This document shows positions 1 to 9,957 of a stretch of DNA of 64,000 nt, piece after piece. Origin of the DNA: Pseudovirgaria hyperparasitica. Lineage: Eukaryota > Ascomycota > Dothideomycetes > Acrospermales > Acrospermaceae. A program made the position numbers and the translations under genes. The stretch is taken from NCBI RefSeq assembly GCF_010093815.1, contig NW_022985552.1, forward strand, positions 1,889,827 through 1,953,826, in the 5' to 3' direction. The notes beneath the pieces were generated by a model, which ran no database searches, had not been told where the DNA came from, and saw only the letters and a program-made list of their open reading frames with translations. Numbering within the stretch: the stretch's first letter is position 1; every line of letters starts with the position of its first letter.

Positions 1-2371
1 TGTCAATTTGTGTTTTTATGACGAAGGTGACCTGACTCTCGAGAGCCTACGAACGATTACTCAGAACAGGATTCATGTATGAATTGACGCGTTACTACTT
101 ACCGTTTTCATCTTAGATCGAGCGTATGTGCTGGCACCATCATGGATGTACTCGAGATTGGAAAGAAGAACAAAACATGTCAAAAATATTTCATACCAAG
201 GCTTCGCTCCGGATCCGAATATCTTGCTCTTCAGTCCCTTTACGAGCTCAACTTGGAGCTCGTTAATGTACTTTAGGATAGCAACATCGAACTGATGTCC
301 CATAGCCTGAGGCAATGGTGTATCCATTCCTCGGTTGTATGACTCATAATCGGAAGGACTTGAGCTGATGTAGTCTACTCGTCGAAACTGCGTTGGGTCA
401 CCCCCAAAAACCGAGCCATACCCTTGAGACATGATCGCACCGCATTGTATACGGAGAGCCAGTGCGACAATCCTTGAACCTGACTTGTCTCTATAGCGGC
501 AAGCTTCAAGGAAAGTGAGGTGATTCAAAGGATCATCCCGGTATTGTGAAACGATCCATTTCTCAACGCTGGGTTGCGCAGCCTGAATCAGTCTACTCAT
601 ATCGTCTACGAGCTTCGAGGTATTGTAGATGGCAAATGGCTGTGTGGTGATTGGCTGCCGTCCACTGATGTGGTACGTAGTAGTATCCATTGCGAGCGTT
701 TTGTCGACATTATATTGACCATATTGTACAGTTACATGGTGTCCGTGGACTTGGACATTTCCAGGAAGAAACCAATGCACTTCCACGGTAGGTAGAGGCT
801 CGTCTACACGAATGAAATTATAGCGTATAAATTCAGCATTCTGTTGCCGAAACCTGGCATTGCCTACAACTTACGTTATTAACCTAGTATTGAGTCTCAC
901 ACAGATATGACTTACAATGCCTGATCATGCTATGATCCGCTAAATCTGCTCTTGTGCATGGCTCCAAAAAGCTACGAGCTGATCCAGCAACTTTAGTGCA
1001 TCGTTGGCATGGATTATTTCCATCGCACTACGAATATGTGAGTACATGCTCGAAGGATGCCTTCTACAGACGAAAAGTGACGACCAGCTGGGAGTCGAAC
1101 CAGAACTCTCTAATCACCATGAAAATCTATAAACATCTCTTAGGCAGGGAGGTCTTGTGACGTCTAGCATTGGAAAGAGGACGTTCGAGAGTAATACAAA
1201 TCTGACAAAAACATACTTACCCCAAGCTTATACATCTTGCAACGTAGACAGCGCCCGGTCTTTCGCATTTCAGCAGCTTTGGCTCGCCCTTCATCAGTCA
1301 ACTTGCCCTGTCTCTTCGACACCTTGCTCTTTGGTTGACGTTTTTTAAAGTGAGCACTACTGCGACTTGGCCCATTCTGATACCGAGGATCCCCTTTCAG
1401 TGGTTGAGGTTCAGCAGGTTCTTCGGCCTGCTCAACTTTAGAATCATGAGCTAGTCCCGCTTCGGCAGATATAGAAGGTGAGCGGTTTTCGTTGCTAGGT
1501 GGGCTATCGATTACAAGCTCCTCTGTTCCATATGGAGAATCATGTGGGGAGCTGATGTTCTGCCACGAGCTTGACGAAGGGACCGGTCCAGCGACAAGGG
1601 GCTGATAGTGGCTTTGCTGAATCCCGGTGATGGTTTGAAAGTTGATACCAGACTGAGTCTCGTCCATATTGAACGGAGCGTAAGGCTCGCTGTTGCCAAC
1701 GCTTACGAAGCTAGGCGTCATTGACGTATATGTGGAGCTGTAATTTTGCGGAGCGCCATGATCGACATGGCCTACCTCTGTCGTCATTGTGAGTCTGCGT
1801 AGGCTATCGTCAGGATTATCTCTAATCACACCATTAGACTGTCAACATACTGGCCTTGCCTATCGACTGTATGACTGTGAACAAGAAAAGCGCCATCACG
1901 GACATTATGTTGGTGATACCCATGAGTAACGGAATTGGAGCGAACCAGCAGTCTACTCTGTTGGCCATCACCAAAACAAAGGGTCGAGCTGGGTGAATGG
2001 TAGGCCTGTCTTTCGACCACGACTCTACTATCCCAAGCTACGGAGTCGAGAGGATCCCCAGAATGTGAAGGTTCTGAATTGCTTGATTCATGCCCTCTTA
2101 TGGGTAATGAAACAGAGCCGGTATAATCATGACCTCGAAGGTTCGCATCTGTTGCAGAGGTGTATGTTGCATCAGAAGTTACAGGTAGACTGGCTTCCCA
2201 CTCGTGCTCGCGTGTGGTGTAGGATGGCAAGAAGGCTTGACTAGGCGAGTATGAGGACACCGGTACCCATGTACCCATATAGGTACCGGAGTAGTTCCAC
2301 GAGCTGCCCTGTCCTTGTACCATGCTCCACGATATTTCCTCGTCCGGACTGGCTGCACCCTGATCGGTCAT
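1..2371 (-). CDS. Zn2Cys6 fungal transcription factor, 3' end outside window
   Basis: Hand-built model on the minus strand with exons 2371-1851, 1794-1221, 1027-916, 863-103 and 46-1 (continuing off the edge). Introns are 56, 193, 52 and 56 bp, with donors GTATGT, GTAAGT, GTAAGT and GTAAGT, and acceptors CAG, TAG, TAG and TAG. Phases agree at all junctions, giving at least 671 residues. The binuclear zinc cluster is split by the 193-bp intron: CLRCKMYKLG ends exon 2 and CDGNNPCQRC opens exon 3, giving C-x2-C-x6-C-x5-C-x2-C-x13-C at about residues 356-389. The last spacing is longer than in GAL4. About 350 mostly low-complexity residues rich in Ser/Pro/Tyr precede the cluster, and a basic stretch (KKRQPKSKVSKRQGK) lies just before it as a likely nuclear signal. 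No fungal_trans middle-homology domain is recognisable in the visible part. The family binds DNA in the nucleus; the target genes are unknown. The start at 2371 is the first ATG of the open frame. Zn2Cys6 identity is confident; exact exon borders less so. Confidence 0.85.
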
Positions 2372-3236
2372 GACCGGAGAAATAGCGTTGAGGTAGCGTG
2401 CTGTGCCTGTTCATGCGAGACCCGCGTCTGTTATATCAGGAATTTTGGTCGTTGTGTGCTTGTCAGGTCGAAGATAAAATTATCTTTGAGCTGCACATCG
2501 AGGGCGCTGCCAGCGCTGCTGACTTTCTAGAACCCGTTGCCTTCTTCCCTCAGCCTCACTGAAGGTAAGCGACAGGCCTCTCGCACAATGTGTGCCACGG
2601 CCAAATACAGCCCACGGGTGTTAGAAAGGCTGCGCTTACGTCGAATCTGGCACAGTCACAGTACGCTCTGGCCAGAAAGTCGCCTAAAAAAGAATAGTAG
2701 GAGGAAATTCGGCGTGGACACTGCCTGTCCTGACTAATTATGTAGATGAGGTCTGAGGTAATATTGGCTCAGCTGTTCGAACAACTTACTTGATCGGTCA
2801 ACGAAGCCACAATGTCCAGATCGGGTAAGCACCTAGAGCCACGCCCCTCCTAGCGTCGTCCCACTGGGTACCTATATTCCACTACACTCATGTTCCATGC
2901 AATCTGATCGCTCTACTATGCGCCTGCTTTGTACACAGTAACGTTAGTGAGACGTTTATTTTCTTCGTCCCTGGTGTATAGGACTGCGCCCTATACTAAT
3001 CTTCATGCGACCTATCATCTGCTCCATCATGTCTTAACCCCGTCAGGAGGCTTTTTAGTACTGCCTTGAGCGATCAGGCTATGCAAATTATGCATCATAT
3101 ATAAGTTGAGGAGCTCGCCAGGGCATAGCTTTACGTATATTGGCGTACCTCCTCTCGTGGAATGATACTTAATACGGCTTCAACTTTGGGTTTCTGTTCG
3201 GATTTGTGAAGGCTTTCCTTTGTTTGCACCCTCGAG
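2372..3236. other. Divergent intergenic region, no gene seen
   Basis: This 865-bp gap lies between the divergent starts of the transcription factor and the acetyltransferase. Base composition is normal and CA/TG dinucleotides are frequent, so it is not RIP-mutated. Short open frames exist here (for example 2,537-2,737) but show no family resemblance and no splice partners. It must hold both promoters; the only element I can point to is a TATA motif at 3,098-3,105. Confidence 0.7.
3098..3105 (+). promoter_or_regulatory. TATA-box candidate for the acetyltransferase gene
   Basis: The motif TATATAAG lies 132 bp upstream of the ATG at 3,237. The spacing would leave a 5' leader of about 100 bases, plausible for a filamentous ascomycete. 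It is the only good TATA match in this gap on the plus strand near the start. Confidence 0.4.
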
Positions 3237-4341
3237 ATGGACAACATGAGCACTCCTTCCATGTTAGAGACGGCTGCCGCGAAAGGCAGCCAAGTCTGGG
3301 GCAAGGCTTCTACGTGCTCTCGTTTTTTGTGGCTTGTTGGAATGTCTGATTCTACTGCGATATGTCAGCCTTCTGTGAATCCTACTGCGCCACTGCTTCC
3401 CGCGCTTCCTCAAGACGTCTCTGCCGGGAAGATCAATCAAACGAAGGCTCAGATTCGGAAAGCTAACCTTCATGATCTGGATAGAATAGCCTTGGTCGCC
3501 ACTGCTGGCTTTTCGAATTCTGCCGTGTTCAAATACGAGCGACCCTATTATGGTCCCGCAACTATAATGGACACAATAAGTAGCTACAAGTGTTGGTTCT
3601 ACCAACAGATTACTGACGGTGATCATATCGTCCTTGTAATCGAGACAGGAGCAGTCGATCGTGAGCACAAGCACGAAAATCTTGCTGGCGATAGAGCTAT
3701 CGAAACCTACTACAATCAGCATCCAGGACACATACCTAGGATAAGGGAGACCGTCATCGCAGGTATCGCTTCAGTAAAAGTACCCAGATGTCACAACGCT
3801 CATAACAAATCGTCCGAGTACTTCACATGTGAGTGAAGTTACATCATGATCCGGCCAGCCGCTTACGATACCAAGCCACGATACCACCGATTAGGTTCAA
3901 AAGGCCGACCAAAAGCCTGAGAAGAGATGAGAGCCAGGAAAGTATACAGATATACAATGAGGTAACAAAGATCAAGAAAAGGTGAGACACTACTTGCACA
4001 TTTTGGCCCGTCAGAACGTAACCTAATCCATATCTAGCAAGATTGAAGGCATGATGAAGCTGGAGAGCCTGGTCGTCCATCCCACATATTGGAAAAACCG
4101 GTATGCCACAATGCTCGCCAAGTGGTGCTGTGATTTCGCCGATGCGTGCGACGAGGAGCTCGGGGTTTCTGCCGCACCCATGAGTCAGAACATATTGGAA
4201 AATCGCTTTCAGTTCGTGTCAGAGTCTGTCAGTTTAAATCGACTCACTCTAGAGGAGGACAAGGCGACGAGTCGAGATCGCAAAACCGTCGAACCTTTCG
4301 ACTTACATATTGGGATCCGGGCTCGACGTAATGACAGATGA
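3237..4341 (+). CDS. GNAT-family N-acetyltransferase with an atypical acetyl-CoA loop
   Basis: Model with exons 3237-3828, 3876-3981 and 4038-4341 (introns 47 and 56 bp; donors GTGAGT and GTGAGA; acceptors AAG and TAG; phases 1 and 2), giving 333 residues. The GNAT fold starts near residue 72 (AQIRKANLHDLDRIA). Motif A is at 241-262, LESLVVHPTYW followed by KNRYATMLAKW, and the motif-B-like segment follows (GVSAAPMSQNILENRFQF). The acetyl-CoA pyrophosphate loop normally reads Q/R-x-x-G-x-G/A; here residues 251-257 are WKNRYAT, so the first glycine position holds an arginine. The enzyme may be weak or may bind a different ligand. Residues 1-71 are not part of the fold, and the in-frame Met at residue 36 is an alternative start. 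The substrate cannot be inferred. The gene is convergent with the amidohydrolase, with 124 bp between stop codons. The AAG acceptor of the first intron is the least certain junction. Confidence 0.7.
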
Positions 4342-4366
4342 CCGGAATGAACGCTCCAGCTCTTTA

Positions 4367-4372
4367 AATAAA
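4367..4372 (+). terminator. Polyadenylation signal for the acetyltransferase gene
   Basis: A canonical AATAAA lies within AAATAAATAA, 26 bp after the stop codon at 4,341. It sits in the 124-bp gap between the convergent genes, which otherwise shows nothing. Confidence 0.5.
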
Positions 4373-4465
4373 TAAGGGTTAGGCCCGTTAGCTATCATTA
4401 TATCATCCCATCCACTAGACCGAATACTACAAAACCTATTGTAAGGATCGGATCAGGCGTCGTCG

Positions 4466-5490
4466 CTATCTGATGCCCGCCACTTTCACCTTGAGAAGAT
4501 TTTCTGCATTTTTATATCCAATCATCTCAAATTGCTCTTTGGTCACCATCCCACTACTCTCAAGATCTTCCATGAATTTAAGACCCCAGATATTCTGCGC
4601 GAATGGATAGTCGATGCTAAACAGGATCTTATCGATCTTGGTGTTCCGCAATATACATGCCATAGGACTCAAGCTCCAAACACCGCTTGTCGTGATCCAG
4701 ATGTTATTGTCGTAGACCTCTTGGAAGCTCCTCTTGCGATTGCCCCAGCGACTAGATATATAGGTGATGCGCTCTAGCTGAAAAGGTATCATCTCCCCCA
4801 TGTGTCCGATAATAAGCTTGAGCTTTGGGCACTTGTCGAAAAGGCCCGAAGCAAAAAGTTTCAACACGTGCAGTTGTGTGTCCGCGTGCCAGCCGAAGCC
4901 AGAACTACCTATGCTGAGTGCTGCCCCAGTGGAGAAGTTACCTTCGTAACGTGGAACCATATCTTCCGATGGCCAAGTCGGATGCAGATAGACCTAAATT
5001 CATCAGACTTCACTCAAGCACACACACAATATTAGCTCACAGGAACATCAAGCTCCTCTGCGGTTTTCCAGAACTTCAAGTACTCATCGCCTTCGTAATG
5101 TTGACCATTGACATGATTGTCAATTAACGTGCCCACAAAACCAAACTCTTTGACACATCTCCTTAGCTCACCCGCAGCACCTACTGGATCTGCCATTGGC
5201 AGCACTGCAAAGCCAGCGAAGCGATCCGGATTAGCTTGGACTGCTTCGTAAAGCTGCTTGTTTGCAGCGGTACACAGCGCAACGGTCGAAGCATCCGCTA
5301 TCGGGGCATGAGAAACAATCTGCATGGTGACACCGCCCTTATCCATCTCAGATATGCGCAGCGGTCCAATATCGTCCAATTTGTCTCGGACGCCGTCGAG
5401 CCATTTGAGCTGTTCCGAGTACATTCCTTCAGCGGTGTTAATCATCTCCTGGGAGAGGAAATGTTCTTCGAGAGCGATCAACGGTATCAT
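4466..5490 (-). CDS. Amidohydrolase-2 family decarboxylase (2,3-dihydroxybenzoate / gamma-resorcylate type)
   Basis: Two exons, 5490-5041 and 4993-4466, are separated by a 47-bp phase-0 intron (GTGAGC...TTTAG), giving 325 residues, the usual length for this family. The metal and catalytic positions expected in the amidohydrolase barrel are all visible: E8-x-H10 in IALEEHF at the end of strand 1, H154 in VYLHPTWP right after the intron, H214 in IIGHMGE, and D278 in LFSIDYP. Family members are cytosolic enzymes that remove CO2 from hydroxybenzoates or related aromatic acids (gamma-resorcylate, 2,3-dihydroxybenzoate, salicylate, orsellinate) using a divalent metal. The substrate here is not determinable from sequence. 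No signal peptide is seen. All key residues are present and the frame is clean although the RIP-mutated block starts less than 200 bp upstream of the start codon. The ATG at 5,490 gives the correct spacing to the ExH motif. Confidence 0.85.
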
Positions 5491-5540
5491 ATTGTAGAGC
5501 TTCAGTAGATTGCCGCAGTTGACAGGTTTCGTAATTAGCC

Positions 5541-5548
5541 TTTATATT
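5541..5548 (-). promoter_or_regulatory. TATA-like motif upstream of the amidohydrolase gene
   Basis: On the minus strand this reads AATATAAA, 50 bp before the start codon at 5,490. The whole proximal promoter is squeezed between the start codon and the RIP border at about 5,682, so transcription may be sensitive to heterochromatin spreading from the repeat block. Confidence 0.3.
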
Positions 5549-5682
5549 GAAAGCTACAAAAGTTAGTTGGATAGTCTCGGAGTGAGATTTAGAGGGTGCC
5601 GGCCGGATCCGTTTATCCATAGTTACATGAGAAAGCTTGGCAGTCGGTGCACGCTCATGTCGCACGCACACGTTTTACAGTA

Positions 5683-6904
5683 TATACGATATTTTATAAT
5701 ATTTTTAATAATTACCACATATATTTATAAAAATACTACTATATATTAGTTTTATACTATATTAGCTATATATTAGTGTTTTTTTAAGTATTTTATAATA
5801 TCTATTATACCTTCTAAGTCGTGTAAAGGCGTCTAATTCGGTTATAATAACTTAATAGAACCTCTACTACTACTAGCTAGACTATAGCTATATATATCTA
5901 TATTAAAGACGCTCTAGAATAATATAGAGAAGGTATTAAGGGCTATAAAGATAGTAGTAAGGTATAAAAATATATCTCTAGCGCGCCCTATTACTAAATC
6001 TATAACTCTATTAAGCCCTTCTCTAATCTTACTAAGTACTATATCTAATAAAACTATTAATAATACTATAGATAATAAAGAGATAGTTAAAGTTAAGAAG
6101 AATAAGAATAAGAATATAGCCCTTAATAGAGTAATCTAGTCTATCTATATTAATTAGTAGTTAAGAGTAGATAGATTTAGTAAGATTATTAGGATAAGAT
6201 TCTTAGAGATAGTTACTTAGTATAAGTTTAAGAAAGAGAAGTATAAGGAAGAGATTTAGAGACTTATTAATAAGTCTCTAGCTATAGATAATTAGCTATT
6301 TAAGGCTAGAAGCTTTACTATAAAGCTTAGAATTAATAGACGTCCTAGAAAATAGTTAAGTATACTAGATTAGAGTATATTTAACTAGAATAAGATACTT
6401 AGCTTTATTAATAAGGTCTATAGTTTTATAAAAAGAATCTACTTAAGGCTATATTTATTATATTTAAGGATACTATCTATTATTAGAGTTACTAGTCTCT
6501 AGGGTATAAGAAGACTATCTTATTAAATCCGAAGTCCTCTATACTATTACTACTTACTAGTATAGTATCTACTAGTATAGTATTATTACTAGTAGATCTA
6601 AATCTTAAAGAACGTATAAAATAGCTAGTTAAATCTTAAGAGAATTAAAGATAGTAAGAATATAATTAAGAAGTTATTATTAATAATATATAGAGTAAGC
6701 TATAGTATAATAAGATAATCTATTTAAACTACTAAGGCTAGTACTATAAGGTTATCTTATCTAATAGTATACTTTATTATAAGATAGATAAGACTATCTT
6801 AGAGCTATAGATAAATAATATTATTAATAGTATCTAAGATATAACTAAAGATAAGCTATTAGTAGAGTTATTCTATAAGATATTAGTATAGCTATATCTA
6901 AGGA
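5683..6904. mobile_element. Unassigned RIP-mutated repeat remnant at the block edge
   Basis: Very AT-rich and densely stop-filled, with coding-like bias on the plus strand but no family motif that I recognise. Its right end runs without a visible border into the inverted repeat arm at 6,905. It may be the 3' part of a retroelement whose terminal repeat is within 7,060-7,260. Confidence 0.45.
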
Positions 6905-7260
6905 AGTATAATGAATTACTAGCTAGAGCCATAGAAAGATACGTAGACTCTAGTACGAGTAGCGTAAGGAATAGTATAATATATAGAAGAGGGGCCTATA
7001 ATATAATAGATAGCCTTAAGTAATAACCTAAGGCTAAGGTAGACACCTATAGGGAGAGCTAATTATAGATACTTAGAATAGGTATTCTAAGTAGCCTACT
7101 AGATAATTAGAAATAGAATATCGGTATTCTAAGTAATATACTAAATACTTAGAATAAGTATTCTAATTAGAGGACCTTAGTAGAACTATATAGACTCTTT
7201 AGACCCGACCTCTAGAGATAGTTCTATAGTAATTAATTTAAACTTATACTAATATAATTA
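6905..7260 (+). repeat. Left arm of an imperfect inverted repeat (about 355 bp)
   Basis: This stretch matches the reverse complement of 9,577-9,957, with differences mostly of RIP type. Both arms end at the same inner base (AATATAATTA at 7,260 and its complement at 9,577). The inner 200 bp hold several short palindromes of the form TTAGAATA-x2-TATTCTAA. The inner part could be a long terminal repeat and the outer part the end of the internal region of the same family, which would make this two oppositely oriented 3' ends. Confidence 0.6.
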
Positions 7261-8636
7261 CTACTTTACTCGCCTACTAGCTAGTTACTATTTATACTCT
7301 ATTAATACTTACTATAAACCTACTTATACTCCTCTAAGCCTTCTAAGTACCTTTACCTTAAGGAAAGCCGGAATACTCTATATAATAGACTACTTAAGGG
7401 ATAGACTATATCCTTATCTAGGAAGGTTTATTATAGTTTAATTACTCTACTTAGACTCTAAAATAAGTATTTATACTATCTATTTAAATATAAAATAGTA
7501 AATAATAGATAATCCTTATCTTTATAAACCGCCCTATAAGTACTAACTATAGAGTAAGTTAGATATCTTATTATTAAACTAGGGGAGTAAGTTACGAAGC
7601 TCTAGAGAGAAAATATTAAACTTAGAAAAGCTAAAGAGGGCTTTAAAAGAAAAATCCTAGAACCTTTTAAAGGTAAGTAAAGCGAACTCTAAGGATTTCT
7701 AATATAGATTAGAATATATCTTTAGGCCTATTAAATTTAGAACCTAGAAGAATAAGTTATATTTACTACTAGACTACTAAAGGGAGATATACTTACTTAG
7801 TTTAAACTCTACTTAAGGGACTTTATAGAAAATAATCTATAGAATTAATAGAATAATACTACTAAGGTCTTTAAATATTTTAAAGAATTTAAGGAATATA
7901 TTAAGATAACCTTTAGAGATATAGATAAGTAAAGAATAGCTAAGAGATAGATCTAGTAAATAGTCTAGATAAAATCTATATCTAACTATACCTCTAAATT
8001 CTAATAAATCTCTAGTTAGTTAGAATAGAATAATAAACCTCTAATTCTCTAGTTCTATACCGGACTATATAATAATATTAAGAATAAAATCTCTAGAGAG
8101 AGAGACTATTCTACTAACCTCTAAGAGTATATTAAGCTTATAGTCTAGATTAATAACTAACTATATAAGAGATACTATAAGAAAAGAAGAGAAAAGATCT
8201 TTTAATCTATACTTAAATAAGATACTAGGAAGGGCTATATTAATAAGGCTCTAAACTATCTATATAAGGAATTCTATAATAGACCTATACTAATAGAACT
8301 TAGTACCTTATAGATAAAATATCTATCTAATAAAGAAAGGGAGTAACTAAAGAAGGAAGGTAAGTATCTCTACTATAAGGAAAAGAGATACTATACCTAT
8401 AAATACTCGAAAAATAAAAACAAGAAAAATTAGATTAAGGACCCGGTACTAAGATAAGGAAACTTTACTATAGAAAAAGAAGAAGTACCTTATATAGCTA
8501 TATTATAGACTAGTTATACTAATAACCTCTACTTTATATATAAGTTAAAAAAAGATAGTATAGATTAGTATCTAAAGAAAAGAAATATTTTAATAGCTAG
8601 TAAATAACCTCTATTACTCTATAAAAAATAGAACTA
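7261..8636 (+). mobile_element. Retrotransposon gag-like fossil
   Basis: RIP-mutated and not functional, with stops throughout. Plus-strand residue pattern over about 7,600-8,460 is gag-like, and a CCHC zinc-knuckle pattern can still be made out at about 8,355-8,410. It sits between the inverted repeat arm and the tail of SINE copy 1. Whether it is Ty1/copia or Ty3/gypsy cannot be decided, because no pol part is attached. Confidence 0.5.
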
Positions 8637-9576
8637 TAATAATAATAATATTAGTGTTTAACTAGGAAGAACTATATATATAGCCATATATATGCTCCAT
8701 AGGCTCAGGCCTCCTCTAGTATTAGCTACTATATATATAAGAAAACCTCCTATAATTAGCTCCCTAACTAGACCCTATTACTAATCTAACCTAGCCTAGT
8801 CTAAGTCCTCGAATCCCATTAGGTAACAAACTTACTTCTTATCCTTATATTAGGCTTTTATTACTATATTAGTACCGGCTCTTAATAACGCCCTAACTAA
8901 CTATAGTAGGTATTACCTTTCTTATGATTAGGTAGGTCGCTAGGCTAGGCCTAGTCTTTTATTCCTATGTTACCGTGTTTTTTCCTATCTATAGGAATAT
9001 AGCTTTACGCCGGGTAGTAGTTATTAATTAAGATAACTAATACCGGAGGGGGTATATATCTAATAGGTCCATGCCTTAGTACTAACCCTAGCTAGGCCGA
9101 ATTCGGAAATTATTCTTTGGGGCTATATAATCGTCTATAGGTGGGCGGGATACTTAATTAGGTATTACCGTCTATTTTATAGTTACCGAGCCGGAGTAAG
9201 CACGAGCTAAGCCGGATTAGGGTAGATAAGGCCCCGGTATATAGTAAAAATTCTATGATTCGAGCTAAGCTAGTTATGGGTCTAGCCGCTCTAGGCGTCG
9301 CTCTACTACTTAAGGTAGCTTAGTAGATAGCTATATTAGGTAATTCTTATTATATAATAATAGTATAGTTATTTTTACATTACCTAATGGTCGCTTAGGA
9401 CTAAGTAGTTATATAATGGTAACCTTTACATCACGTGCTCGCTTAGCCCCGTATACTTTTTAATAGAGCGTGCGAAAACTAGTGTATAAAAAGGTGGCCG
9501 TTATAGGATTCGAACCCACGACGTTAGATAACAAACGCTTCTAGTAACGTAGTATACTACTACTACGCCACCTGGC
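8637..9576 (-). mobile_element. tRNA-headed SINE-like element, copy 1 (RIP-mutated)
   Basis: About 940 bp in minus orientation. The 5' head (9,576 down to about 9,495) is tRNA-like, with a B-box complement (GGATTCGAACC) and an A-box-like block; the 3' end is a short ATT repeat at 8,637-8,650. It aligns end to end with copy 2 at 36,658-37,594, differing mainly by C-to-T/G-to-A changes. No convincing target-site duplication flanks this copy, and its 5' end abuts the inner end of the right inverted repeat arm exactly. Confidence 0.75.
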
Positions 9577-9957
9577 TAATTATATTAGTATAAGTTTAAA
9601 TTAATTACTATAGAACTATCTCTAGAGGTTAGATTTAAAGGGTCTATATAGTTCTACTAAGGTCCTTTACTTAGAATACTTATTCTAAGTATCTAGTATA
9701 TTATTTAGAATACTAATATTCTATTTCTAATTACTTAGTATACTACTTAGAATATCTATTCTAAGTATCTATAATTAGCTCTCTCTATAGTTACCTATTT
9801 TAGCTTTAGATTATTATCTAAGGCTATCTATACTATTATAGATACCCCTTCTATATATTATACTATCTCTTATACTACTTATACTAGAGTCTATATATTC
9901 TTCTATAGTTATAACTAGTAATTTATTATATAATACCTCTTCTAAGGTACTTTGTCC
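9577..9957 (-). repeat. Right arm of the inverted repeat
   Basis: Reverse complement of 6,905-7,260. Similarity stops near 9,957, where the two copies continue into unrelated sequence. The arm's inner end touches the first base of the tRNA-like head of SINE copy 1. Confidence 0.6.

Noticed and set aside
574-795. Plus-strand open frames at 574-795, 954-1,348, 1,993-2,737 and 4,532-5,508
   Set aside because: They lie antisense to well-supported spliced exons or in the intergenic gap, and none shows family resemblance.
6905-9957. A DNA transposon with terminal inverted repeats
   Set aside because: The spacer holds a gag-like fossil and a SINE, no transposase is recognised, and no TA or longer target duplication is visible at the outer ends.
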